The notes under the pieces were generated by a model, which was given only the letters and a program-made list of their open reading frames with translations, was not told the origin of the DNA and ran no database searches. Shown in pieces: positions 27,872 through 36,612 of a DNA stretch of 64,000 nt. Source of the DNA: Roseivirga pacifica. Lineage in GTDB: Bacteria; Bacteroidota; Bacteroidia; Cytophagales; Cyclobacteriaceae. The stretch is from the NCBI RefSeq assembly GCF_900111145.1, contig NZ_FOIR01000001.1, positions 689,501-753,500 of the forward strand. The letters are read 5' to 3'. Every line of letters begins with the position of its first letter. Position 1 is the stretch's first letter. The position numbers and the translations under genes are program-made.

Positions 27872-27993
27872 CTGATAATCAGGCCTCAACTCAGGTATGA
27901 GCAGGAAGCGCAATAATTCCTGAAACCGATAATTTCCGGGAATTAGGAACATGGTTCTCGAGCAGGAATTATTCGGAGTTTTCAGGAATTATT
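27872..27993. promoter_or_regulatory. Repeat-rich divergent regulatory region (possible operator or iteron set)
   Basis: Between the minus-strand operon and a plus-strand cargo gene lie the palindrome CCTGAT-A-ATCAGG (27872-27884), an inverted copy AATAATTCCTG (27912-27922) and two direct copies CAGGAATTATT (27963-27973 and 27983-27993, exactly 20 bp apart). The 20-bp period puts the two copies on nearly the same helix face, suggesting a cooperative protein-binding site for a regulator or a replication/partition factor. Confidence 0.6.
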
Positions 27994-28023
27994 AGGAAAT
28001 AAAAGTCTATTTTGGCTGGTAAT

Positions 28024-29397
28024 ATGTACACACAATTAAGGGAAGAATTAGAGGAGTCATACAGATCTTTAAATAGGAATTGGGATAAGATCAAAACATT
28101 AATAGGAGGCAAACCCGAGTGGGCACGGTGGCTCAAAGACAACAGTCACAGTGATGACGGATATAGTTATTCAGTTATTTCAGGAACACTCTCTTGGCTT
28201 AAAGTGGTCTATGAGGTAAGAAATGAGTCGAGAGTTGAAAACTATTCAGAAGTTGAAATTGAGAAGTACTCTCAAAAGGCAACTAAGCTCTCACGTTTTT
28301 TAGAAAAGACAATCCTCGAGTTTGAAGAAAGCGAATTTGCATCTGAGGAGTTGGTGAAGTCGGAGAGTCAATCAATCAAATACCATTACTGGCATTTTAA
28401 TTTCCTACATGTAACACCACCTGGTGGTGCAGATAAACGTCCTAAAATTGCAAGGACTTTGTTAAAAGTTTCAAATAGCCCAAAAGAGGCTGTTTTAATC
28501 AATCTCGAAGATCCGCAAAGTGAAGATTACCAAGGAAGGTATGATGAAATAGGTAAAAGTGGAGTTTACGCTTTTGACCTATGGAATAAAAAGAGAAACA
28601 GGAAGCTTTACTTTAAAATTCATTTTCCAAACACTAAGTATAGAGTTGTTATTGGAGCTTATACAACTTTCGATTCTGAGAAGATTTACTCCGGAAGAAT
28701 TGTTTTAAGAAGAATTGATTCACAAAATAAGGATGATTTAAAATCAGTTTTACTGGGCAGGGATGTTACGAGTGGCTTCGATTCCATCGTTGATCACTCC
28801 ATTCAAGAGTTTTTGTCCCAACGCGACAAAAACTATCTAATGGTTCCGAATTCAAACGGCACATTAAATGGTATTAAAGCCAAAACAAAAGATTCTGGGC
28901 CATTTCAGCATATTGAAAGGAGGTTCTTCGACTTTGAAAACCCGCGCCTTTTCCTAGCATGCCCTATATTAACTGCGCAACATAGTTCCAGAGAAATCGA
29001 CATTCTTCAAGACTTGCAGACAGAGCTTAAAACTGGATTCCCCAACTTAATTGTTGATTTGAATGAAAGAAATAGGCGTCATTTACAAGATCAGGAAAAT
29101 GAGTTTCGTCTCATAAATCTTGAAAGTTTCGAAAAGCTTCAGGGCACTAGGTTTTTCGTAATCATCATTGAGGAGACCCAAAAGTCTTCCTTTTCCTTAG
29201 TAGAACTTGGGTTTGCTTTGGCAAAATGTAAGTATGTTCTTATTCTTCACAAAGCTGGAACAGTTTCAAAAAAGATAGAAGAGCTTAAAATGGTTGAGTC
29301 AAGACATGTGCGGGTACAGGATTTTAAGAACAGTATTGTGGAAGACTTTCCTTCCATCAAACAATGGATTATTAGTTTCATTGGTGATTTTTCTTGA
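28024..29397 (+). CDS. Cargo protein with C-terminal TIR/nucleoside-deoxyribosyltransferase-like domain
   Basis: A 457-residue soluble protein from the ATG (a TTG 12 bases upstream is also possible). The first 270 residues are unrecognised: a helical part, then a beta-rich part (LYFKIHFPNTKYRVVIGAYT). Residues about 306-430 look like a Rossmann-type nucleotide domain: FLACPIL, RFFVIIIEETQ, then FSLVELGFALAKCKYVLIL. The Glu in SLVELG (about Glu394) is placed like the catalytic Glu of nucleoside deoxyribosyltransferases and TIR NADases. Such domains are common effectors in phage defence. It lies alone on the plus strand inside the transfer module, a usual place for cargo. Confidence 0.6.
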   Translation: MYTQLREELEESYRSLNRNWDKIKTLIGGKPEWARWLKDNSHSDDGYSYSVISGTLSWLKVVYEVRNESRVENYSEVEIEKYSQKATKLSRFLEKTILEFEESEFASEELVKSESQSIKYHYWHFNFLHVTPPGGADKRPKIARTLLKVSNSPKEAVLINLEDPQSEDYQGRYDEIGKSGVYAFDLWNKKRNRKLYFKIHFPNTKYRVVIGAYTTFDSEKIYSGRIVLRRIDSQNKDDLKSVLLGRDVTSGFDSIVDHSIQEFLSQRDKNYLMVPNSNGTLNGIKAKTKDSGPFQHIERRFFDFENPRLFLACPILTAQHSSREIDILQDLQTELKTGFPNLIVDLNERNRRHLQDQENEFRLINLESFEKLQGTRFFVIIIEETQKSSFSLVELGFALAKCKYVLILHKAGTVSKKIEELKMVESRHVRVQDFKNSIVEDFPSIKQWIISFIGDFS

Positions 29398-29449
29398 CAT
29401 AACAACTTCTCTCATGTAAGTACTCTAGAAACCTTTAGGAGAGAACGAA

Positions 29450-29863
29450 ATGCATATTTCAAGAGAAGAACGAATTTTTTTTCATGCTTTTTCACGCTTG
29501 TTTCCCGAAACGGGCCTTAAAGTCTTACTTCAAGAATACAAGGCTTGCACAGACCTCTTAGAGCTCTATGGTAATGATCCACTGTTGCTAGGACTGAGCT
29601 GGAAAATAGAAGACTCTTTGAGTGAGGCGACAATAGCTGAAAAAAGGCTTTTGGGAGACTTATTTAATTTAAAAGCAACTTTAAAGCCTAAGCCTCAGCT
29701 TTCTCCTATGGAGAAGGTTAGGTCGTTTATTGATCTAATTGAAGGTAATAATGGCACAGTTGATGGAACTGATATATCAAGCAATGATCTAATGAGCGCG
29801 TTCTCTTATTTAAGAAGTGAGGCCTATGAATTACCATTTTTGAGGAAGCCCGAGATGTTATAG
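29450..29863 (+). CDS. Unknown helical protein downstream of the TIR-like gene
   Basis: A 137-residue all-helical-looking protein without membrane segment or Cys cluster. An AGGAGAG sequence at 29437-29443 sits six bases before the ATG, an unusually strong ribosome-binding site for this phylum. It follows the TIR-like gene by 52 bp on the same strand and may be its partner. No family recognised. Confidence 0.5.
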   Translation: MHISREERIFFHAFSRLFPETGLKVLLQEYKACTDLLELYGNDPLLLGLSWKIEDSLSEATIAEKRLLGDLFNLKATLKPKPQLSPMEKVRSFIDLIEGNNGTVDGTDISSNDLMSAFSYLRSEAYELPFLRKPEML

Positions 29864-29877
29864 AGTTAAACTTGAAA

Positions 29878-31404
29878 CTATTGCTTGAACTCCACTACTG
29901 CAAAATTGGAATCCTTATCACCCCAAAGCTTTCCGGACTTAAAGACAAGAGCCTCCACTTTATTTCCGTTTTCTTTTCTGCCTGTTTTTAGAGTAGTAAA
30001 ATGATCAGGAGTAACCTTATAGTGAAACTGCATTGATTTGGACTTGGTTAAATCACTGTCTTTACTGTAGCTGGACGAGTAAACATCAATCCAATGTTTT
30101 CCAATTAGATTTGAAGCCCACTCATTGGTAGTGATATCAGCATTGTTTGCAAAGTATTTAAGGTTCAAATTACCTAAAAGGCTATATGCCCTAGCTTGAG
30201 GCTGACTATCTCCCATTACAAAGAAAAGGTTATTGAGGTTCTGAGTAATATAAACACATGCAACCCATGAACTTCGTGCCGTTGCCTGAAATAGACTATC
30301 GGAAACCGGATTGCAAAAACTTTGATATTCATCAATGAATAACCCAATAGGTTTAGGGTCTATCTCACTTTTCAAATCCCGTCTTTCGCAAGCATTTTGG
30401 AACGCTGTTTTATATATAGTGGCAGCATAAATAGCGCTCAAACCGAATTCTTTTACTGGGAAATCAATAATTAAGATACTCTTCTCTTTAATTATGGATT
30501 CAGGTGACAATTCCTCACTCAACCCTTGAGAGAATTGTTCCTTTAAAATCCCGTTTCCGATAAACGCTTCTACACACCCCATGAAACTCTCAATTATGAT
30601 TGAGGCTGTTTTCTCTGATATATTAGCAAATTCTTTAAGCCAATAATCCAAGATGATGTCTGTTTCTTCAGAGCCGTAGTGCGAGCTACTAATAATTGTA
30701 TCAATAACCTCAATAAAATAGTTGGATGACTTCCACTCTGTTAAATCTTGAAAGGCTTGGTCTATGACTCTCTTATCTATTTGTTCGTTACTAAAGGCGA
30801 CTTTCGTAAGATAAAAATAACGCTTGGCCTCTTCTTCTCGAAAGCAGTTCACAACTATTTTACGCATGTTGTATATACTAACTTCTTCACCCGCAAGACG
30901 GAGTAGGGCAATTGTTCGGGAAATCAATCTCCTTAATGACTCATCCCAGAAGCGTTCATCTTTATTACCCGAATTACCGCTTTGGTATATTCGGCTTTGT
31001 TCATTGAGGTTCATTAAAATATTTAGGGCATTCAATACATCTCCTGAGCCATCACCCTCCCGTTCTAACTCATATTTAAGAAAATTGAACTTTAAACCAC
31101 TTGACTTATTAAATACGATCTTATCATCCGCACGACCGCAATGTTCTATGTAAGCCTCCCATCGCTCTCTTTCCTCCTTCTTCGCACAGAAAATAACCAT
31201 CCCAAAGCCCTTATTAAGCATGGCTAACCCCACATACTTTCCAATAGCCGAAGTCTTACCGCTACCGGTGGCTCCGGTAATTAATGTTCCTTCAAGACTG
31301 TCAGCCCATGAAATAGAAGTATCAGTAGTTGGAACCCTGTATAGTTCATGGTTAAGAATTTTTTCGAGATTAGACTGTTGATCACGTTTTCCAAAGAGAC
31401 CCAT
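29878..31404 (-). CDS. Type IV coupling-protein-like ATPase (TraD/VirD4/TraG superfamily)
   Basis: A 508-residue hexameric-ATPase-type protein that in conjugation would link the relaxosome to the secretion channel. Walker A is GATGSGKT (44-51), with FCAKKEERERW behind the next strand, and Walker B is IGLFIDEYQSF, followed by ATARSSWVACVYITQNLNN, the sensor region of coupling proteins. The N-terminal membrane anchor of VirD4/TraG is missing; the protein opens MGLFGKRDQQ. It may dock to a separate membrane partner. It heads away from the HTH gene with a short gap and shares the strand of the relaxase. Confidence 0.82.
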   Translation of the reverse strand: MGLFGKRDQQSNLEKILNHELYRVPTTDTSISWADSLEGTLITGATGSGKTSAIGKYVGLAMLNKGFGMVIFCAKKEERERWEAYIEHCGRADDKIVFNKSSGLKFNFLKYELEREGDGSGDVLNALNILMNLNEQSRIYQSGNSGNKDERFWDESLRRLISRTIALLRLAGEEVSIYNMRKIVVNCFREEEAKRYFYLTKVAFSNEQIDKRVIDQAFQDLTEWKSSNYFIEVIDTIISSSHYGSEETDIILDYWLKEFANISEKTASIIIESFMGCVEAFIGNGILKEQFSQGLSEELSPESIIKEKSILIIDFPVKEFGLSAIYAATIYKTAFQNACERRDLKSEIDPKPIGLFIDEYQSFCNPVSDSLFQATARSSWVACVYITQNLNNLFFVMGDSQPQARAYSLLGNLNLKYFANNADITTNEWASNLIGKHWIDVYSSSYSKDSDLTKSKSMQFHYKVTPDHFTTLKTGRKENGNKVEALVFKSGKLWGDKDSNFAVVEFKQ

Positions 31405-31421
31405 TGAAGTACGGTTAGGTA

Positions 31422-31727
31422 TTAATTCCGATCATCTTTTCCAATATCTTTAGGCTTTTCCGGGTTTTCCTTTGATATACCATATCTCTGGTTCATACGC
31501 TGGTATGGATTATCCTTCATGAGTTCCTGTACTTTTCTGTGTTCATTTATTCTATCTTCAAACCCTTTAGTATAGTCGCTTTGCTCCCCCTTAGGCCTTT
31601 CAAGTTGATTAATGATGTCTGGGAACTGATTAATCACTAATTCAGCATCATTATATGCTCTTTTATATAAGGCAGATAATTCAAGCTGCTCTTTATCGGT
31701 TTTGTTTTCCTGATTTCCCATCATCAA
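31422..31727 (-). CDS. Unknown charged protein
   Basis: A 101-residue charged protein (QENKTDKEQLELSALYKRAY, ending KPKDIGKDDRN) with no membrane helix. Its start overlaps the end of the HTH gene upstream and its end lies 17 bp before the coupling ATPase, so it is part of the same operon. Unrecognised; an accessory transfer protein is a guess from context. Confidence 0.55.
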   Translation of the reverse strand: MMMGNQENKTDKEQLELSALYKRAYNDAELVINQFPDIINQLERPKGEQSDYTKGFEDRINEHRKVQELMKDNPYQRMNQRYGISKENPEKPKDIGKDDRN

Positions 31728-31990
31728 AAGGTTTTGGATTTTTTACTCTCTATGAATTCCTCAATTGAGAATCTATTGTAGAGTATATTTTTCTCATTGA
31801 TTTTGGAGAACTCGATTTCTCCGTTATCCCGCATTTTCTGAAGTGTGCTTTTCGCACCAATATGCAGGATTTCCATGGCTTCTTTGCCATCAATCCATTT
31901 GTTCAACTCCTTTTCTGTAGGCTGGAGTCTTTCAACCAATTGATTCAGTAGTTCTTGAAAGGCTTTGCTTTCTATAACTATTACCTCCAT
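31724..31990 (-). CDS. Small helix-turn-helix protein (excisionase/DUF3853-like)
   Basis: An 88-residue protein with a C-terminal HTH-17-type DNA-binding half: WIDGKEAMEILHIGAKSTLQ, then KMRDNGEIEFSKI and NRFSIEEFI. Such small MerR-like winged helices serve as excisionase or control factors at the ends of Bacteroidota mobile elements. The ATG at 31990 is preferred to the longer frame. It is the last gene before the tRNA-Leu boundary, a fitting place for an excision factor. Confidence 0.72.
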   Translation of the reverse strand: MEVIVIESKAFQELLNQLVERLQPTEKELNKWIDGKEAMEILHIGAKSTLQKMRDNGEIEFSKINEKNILYNRFSIEEFIESKKSKTF

Positions 31991-32173
31991 ATCTTTTCTC
32001 TTGGTACTGTGTTGAATTCCAATTCTAATGTTTTTGATAATCAAAAACGAATTTTGACATTAGGAAATTATAATTAATCCGGTCGGTCATAAGGTATGAG
32101 TATTCATCTCTTACGGAAGGGGGGAATCTAATTTTGTTGTACCTATGTTGTACCCAGTTTTTGAGCAATAAAA

Positions 32174-32195
32174 AAAGCCCCTAAAAAGGGGCTTT
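32174..32195 (-). terminator. Rho-independent terminator of the tRNA-Gly/tRNA-Leu operon
   Basis: AAAGCCCC-TAAAAA-GGGGCTTT, an 8-bp stem; on the minus strand it is followed by a T-run, just past the tRNA-Leu 3' end. Confidence 0.88.
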
Positions 32196-32200
32196 AAATG

Positions 32201-32284
32201 TACCAGAGGCGGGACTTGAACCCGCACGAGCAGATGCTCACAAGATTTTAAGTCTTGCGTGTCTACCAATTCCACCACTCCGGC
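32201..32284 (-). tRNA. tRNA-Leu (UAA), likely integration site of the element
   Basis: On the minus strand an 84-nt class-II tRNA with acceptor stem GCCGGAG/CTCTGGT, anticodon loop around CTTAAAA (anticodon TAA), an extra arm, and GGTTCAAGTCC as T-arm. No CCA is encoded. The 3' end points to the mobile element on the left, the usual geometry for tyrosine-integrase attachment in the 3' part of a tRNA gene. The second att copy would lie left of the window. Confidence 0.93.
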
Positions 32285-32413
32285 TCGTCTCTAAAAAAGC
32301 TAGGCTTTTTTTGACGGCAACTACAGCGTAGTTGGATTGTCTTTAAACTAAAAAAGCGAGAAAGGATTGGCCCTTGTGTAAGGGAAAATCGCGTTCACGC
32401 TTCCTTAGTTAAG

Positions 32414-32486
<73 letters not shown>

Positions 32487-32574
32487 TTATTTCAACTTTC
32501 AATCCGCTCTTATTGCGAATGGGAGTGCAAATTTAATGAAGGGGTTTGAATATGCAACGGCTAATCGAAAAAAA

Positions 32575-35175
32575 TTATTCTTTTAATTTCCCTTTTAGCT
32601 CATTTAGCTTCAAAAGTGCCTCTACAGGCGATATTGTATTGATGTCGAGCCCCTCTAAAAGCTCTTTGATTTCATTAAATGTTGGATCGGCCTCGAATAA
32701 GTTAAGCTGAAAATTATTTTTCGGCACCTCTTTAAGCTTGTCTTCCGTTTGGTTGCGGATCTTGTCTTTTTCTAAATGATGCATGATTTCCGCAGCCCGA
32801 ATAACTACTGGGTTGGGCATTCCCGCCATTTGCGCCACATGAATACCAAAGCTGTGCTCGCTGCCGCCCTTCATAAGCTTGCGCATAAAAATCACCTTGT
32901 TGCCCACTTCCTTTACCGACACATTAAAGTTTTTAATACCCGGGAAGTCCTCTTCCAGCTGGTTCAACTCGTGATAGTGCGTAGCAAAAAGTGTCTTTGG
33001 GCGGAATTTATCATGGTTCTGCAAATATTCTACAATAGACCAGGCGATGGAAATACCATCGTAAGTACTGGTTCCACGGCCAATTTCGTCCATCAGTACC
33101 AAGCTACGCTCGGAAAGGTTATTGAGAATACTAGCCGTTTCGGTCATCTCCACCATAAATGTTGATTCGCCCTTTGAAAGGTTATCCGAAGCACCCACAC
33201 GGGTAAATACTTTATCGGTAATGCCCAACAAAGCCTTTGAGGCCGGTACGTAGCAACCCATTTGCGCCATAATTACTATCAGCGCGGTTTGGCGCAATAG
33301 TGCCGACTTACCCGCCATGTTCGGACCGGTAATAATCAGAATCTGATGCGTTTGATCATCCAGAAAAACATCATTCGGCACGTAGGTTTCGCCCACAGGC
33401 AGTTGCTTTTCAATTACTGGGTGTCGACCTTCTTCAATATCAAGGATCATCTTGTCATTGATCTCGGGTCGGCAATACTTGTTTATTTGCGCTACGGTGG
33501 CAAAAGAAATCAAGCAATCGAGTGTACCAATTACACGTGCATTTTGCTGAATTGGCCCCACAAAATCATTGGCATAGGCCACCAATTCGCTAAAAAGCTG
33601 TTGCTCTATTACCTTGTATTGATCCTCTGCATTTACGATTTTCTCCTCGTAAGTCTTTAGCTCCTCCGTAATGTAGCGCTCTGCATTTACCAAAGTCTGC
33701 TTTCGAATCCACTCCTGAGGCACCTTGTCTTTGTGCGTATTGCTTACCTCTAAATAGTAACCAAAAACCTTGTTATAAGCGATTTTGAGGGAAGTAATGC
33801 CGGTTGCCTCAACCTCGCGCTGTTGAATTTGAACCAAGTAATCTTTACCACTAAAGGCAATTTTTCTTAGTTCATCCAACTCTTCATTTATACCATCTGC
33901 AATTATTCCACCCTGATGCATCAACATTGGCGCATCTTCCTTCAACTCAGCTTTTATTCGCTCCAAAAGTTTGGCGCAGTTGTTTAGCTGGTCGCCTAGT
34001 CTTTCAAGCGCTTTATTGCCAGAATTCTCCAAATACCCTTTAATAGGGCCAATATTTTCCAGCGCCTTTTTAAGCTGAAGCATTTCGCGCGGGTTTATTC
34101 TGCCCACTGCCACTTTAGAAATTAGGCGCTCCAAATCGTTGATGCCACGAAGGTGCTCGGTTATCTCATCACTCAGTTCCGAATTTTCCACAAAAGCATC
34201 TACTATGGAAAGGCGCTCTTCAATTCTTGCCCTTTCCTTCAGCGGAAGCACCATCCAGCGTTTAAGCGTTCGCGAGCCCATTGGTGTAAGGGTTTGGTCA
34301 AGAATATCGATAAGCGGAACGCCACCTTCGTGCTGCGGATAAACAAGTTCCAAATTGCGAATGGTAAATTTATCGAGCCATACATATTTATCTTCCTCAA
34401 TTCGGCTAATCGAAGAAATATGGCCAAGCTCTTTGTGTTCGGTATCTTCTAAGTAATAAAGAATAGCGCCAGCCGAAATAATGGCATGCTCCATTTCTTC
34501 AATACCAAAACCCTTGAGGTTTGAAGTGCCAAAATGAGCAGTTAATCGCTCGTAAGTATAGTCGTAGGCGTAAACCCACTCATCTATGTGGTAAGTATTA
34601 TAGCTGTCTTTAAACTGATTGCCGAAAGCTTCTCTCTGCCCTTTAGAGTAAATAATTTCTGAAGGATTCAAGCCCTGAATGAGCTTATCGATATAAGCGG
34701 CATTGCCTTGGGCGCATAAAAACTCACCGGTAGAAAGGTCCAAAAAACCAGCGCCAATCTCATTTTTACCAAAGTGCAGTGAAGCCAAATAGTTGTTTCG
34801 CTTTTGTTCGAGCACATTGTCGTTAAAAGAAAGCCCTGGAGTTACCAATTCGGTTACCCCGCGTTTTACAATTCCTTTTACAGATTTAGGGTCTTCTAAC
34901 TGGTCGCAAATGGCCACGCGATTCCCTGCGCGCACCAAACGGGGCAGGTAAGAGTCCAAAGAATGATGTGGAAAACCAGCAAGTTCTATATGGCTAGCGG
35001 CACCATTGGCGCGTTTGGTGAGCACAATTTCCAGCACTTTACTCGCCTTAATGGCATCTTCACCAAAGGTTTCGTAAAAATCGCCCACCCGAAACAACAA
35101 TAAAGCACCTGGATGCTTGGCCTTAATGGCATTGTACTGCTTCATTAACGGGGTTTCCTTGGTTGCCTTAGCCAT
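32575..35175 (-). CDS. mutS: DNA mismatch repair protein MutS
   Basis: An 866-residue MutS1. The N-terminal mismatch-recognition domain has LLLFRVGDFYETFGEDA, with the Phe-x-Glu that stacks into mismatches. Connector, lever and clamp domains follow, then the ABC-type ATPase with GPNMAGKSALLRQ, LVLMDEIGRGTSTYDG and THYHEL, and GIHVAQMAGMP near the end. It binds mismatches and recruits MutL. Full length; it lies just outside the element boundary and its presence next to the tRNA pair marks core chromosome. Confidence 0.97.
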   Translation of the reverse strand: MAKATKETPLMKQYNAIKAKHPGALLLFRVGDFYETFGEDAIKASKVLEIVLTKRANGAASHIELAGFPHHSLDSYLPRLVRAGNRVAICDQLEDPKSVKGIVKRGVTELVTPGLSFNDNVLEQKRNNYLASLHFGKNEIGAGFLDLSTGEFLCAQGNAAYIDKLIQGLNPSEIIYSKGQREAFGNQFKDSYNTYHIDEWVYAYDYTYERLTAHFGTSNLKGFGIEEMEHAIISAGAILYYLEDTEHKELGHISSISRIEEDKYVWLDKFTIRNLELVYPQHEGGVPLIDILDQTLTPMGSRTLKRWMVLPLKERARIEERLSIVDAFVENSELSDEITEHLRGINDLERLISKVAVGRINPREMLQLKKALENIGPIKGYLENSGNKALERLGDQLNNCAKLLERIKAELKEDAPMLMHQGGIIADGINEELDELRKIAFSGKDYLVQIQQREVEATGITSLKIAYNKVFGYYLEVSNTHKDKVPQEWIRKQTLVNAERYITEELKTYEEKIVNAEDQYKVIEQQLFSELVAYANDFVGPIQQNARVIGTLDCLISFATVAQINKYCRPEINDKMILDIEEGRHPVIEKQLPVGETYVPNDVFLDDQTHQILIITGPNMAGKSALLRQTALIVIMAQMGCYVPASKALLGITDKVFTRVGASDNLSKGESTFMVEMTETASILNNLSERSLVLMDEIGRGTSTYDGISIAWSIVEYLQNHDKFRPKTLFATHYHELNQLEEDFPGIKNFNVSVKEVGNKVIFMRKLMKGGSEHSFGIHVAQMAGMPNPVVIRAAEIMHHLEKDKIRNQTEDKLKEVPKNNFQLNLFEADPTFNEIKELLEGLDINTISPVEALLKLNELKGKLKE

Positions 35176-35568
35176 AGTGTTCGCTACTGATTGGTCGGTT
35201 TTATGAATTCTTCAAAAATAGAAAAAGGTAGTTGGCTTGCCATATTATTTAAAGGCTAAAAGCGCACAAAACTTTATAAAGAGATAAGGCTACTTACTGA
35301 GGCCTCGAGAGATGCATCTTACCTGCTGCCATCATTTGTGCCTGCCTGTGGCGTGAAGTAATGGCTTTCTTCCTATGCAATTTAAATGATAATCCTATCA
35401 AGGAGAAAAAGCGATTCGGAAATAGGTTAGTTCTTTCATAATGAAAAATAAATTTTCACAATGAAAAGAAAACTTGGCTCGATCGATCTTTTAAACACTG
35501 ATTAACAGTAAGTTATGTTTTGGCATTCGATTGGTAAAAGTAATGGCAAATCTAAAAACGGAATTACC
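35176..35568. other. Intergenic region between mutS and the DUF4382 gene
   Basis: About 390 bp with divergent genes on both sides, so promoters for both are expected here. No full TTTG/TAnnTTTG pair was found by eye, and no repeat or RNA. A short frame on the minus strand without a start codon was seen and not accepted as a gene. Confidence 0.5.
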
Positions 35569-36492
35569 ATGAAAAATTTTAAAACATTAATCGCAACGCT
35601 ATTTATCGGTACGGGGCTTATTACCATGAGCTGTGACGATGATAACAACAACAATGAAATGTCGGGGCAAGGATCTGCCAGAATTGAGGCAACAGATGCC
35701 GCAGTTGATGCAGAGAATGTTTCCGGAGTATTCTTGTCTGTAGACGAGGTTCAAGTAATTGCCAATGGCGAAGTAGAGAATTCAATTATGTTCGATGAGC
35801 CAGAAGTATTCGATATAATGGCTTACCAAAATGGTGAAACCTATTTTATGGGTGAAGTTGATTTGGATGCCGGTGCTTACGACCAAGTAAGATTGATGCT
35901 TACTAGCGGTGCCGAAGCATTTATTGAGTTTACTGATGGTACAACACAAGAAATTGATGTGCCAAGCGGTTCTCAGTCAGGTTACAAAATTAACGGTGAA
36001 TTTGAAGTACTTGCTAACGGTGTTTCTGAAGTAGTACTTGATGTTGACTTGAGAAAAGCACTTGTTATGACCGGAAACGGTGAATATAAATTGAGACCAA
36101 CTGCCCGTTTAATTGGCAAGTCTGAGTCTGGTACCATTATGGGTTCAGTAGATGTATCTCAAATGAGTGCTGATTCTAAAACTGTAGTGTATGCTTATGC
36201 TGAAGGTTCTTACTCTGATAGCGAAATGGGCGAACCAGCTGAAGGTTCTGCCAGATTTGAAGGATCAGTAAACAGTGCAACTGTAGACGCTAGCGGAAAC
36301 TTTACTTTGGCCTTTATGCCAGAAGGTGACTACGAGATTATTGTAGCCAGCTACGAGGAAGACCCAATGGACGAAGATGGGTTCACTTTCACCTCTGCTA
36401 CTAAAGTAGAAGTAGAAATCAACGGTTCTTTATTAGACATCTTCTCGGTAGAAGCCAGAAGCACTACGAACCTTATTATTGACTTATTCTAA
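35569..36492 (+). CDS. DUF4382 domain lipoprotein
   Basis: A 307-residue lipoprotein (signal ending in TMSC, then an Asp/Asn-rich linker). The DUF4382 domain (about 35-185) shows GSARIEATDAAVDAENVSGV, the conserved N-terminal strand, and KLRPTARLI near its end. A carboxypeptidase-regulatory-like beta domain follows (GSVDVSQM ... GNFTLAFMPEGDYEI). ATG at 35569 begins the signal. Surface or periplasmic location; function not known. Confidence 0.85.
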   Translation: MKNFKTLIATLFIGTGLITMSCDDDNNNNEMSGQGSARIEATDAAVDAENVSGVFLSVDEVQVIANGEVENSIMFDEPEVFDIMAYQNGETYFMGEVDLDAGAYDQVRLMLTSGAEAFIEFTDGTTQEIDVPSGSQSGYKINGEFEVLANGVSEVVLDVDLRKALVMTGNGEYKLRPTARLIGKSESGTIMGSVDVSQMSADSKTVVYAYAEGSYSDSEMGEPAEGSARFEGSVNSATVDASGNFTLAFMPEGDYEIIVASYEEDPMDEDGFTFTSATKVEVEINGSLLDIFSVEARSTTNLIIDLF

Positions 36493-36506
36493 TAAACAAT
36501 CATAAA

Positions 36507-36537
36507 AAAAGCCCTGCTAAATAAAAGCAGGGCTTTT
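36507..36537 (+). terminator. Terminator after the DUF4382 gene
   Basis: GCCCTGCT-AAATAAA-AGCAGGGC, an 8-bp GC-rich stem with an A-run before and TTTT after it. Confidence 0.88.
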
Positions 36538-36612
36538 CAAATAACAATGCTCTCACTTGCGAGTTGATAGTAGTATATTAAACTGGTTACTCCAGATTTT
36601 TTACTGCTTAAT

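Noticed and set aside
35310-35470. Minus-strand open frame of about 50 codons between mutS and the DUF4382 gene.
   Set aside because: No start codon at a plausible place and no recognisable family; open by chance is as likely.
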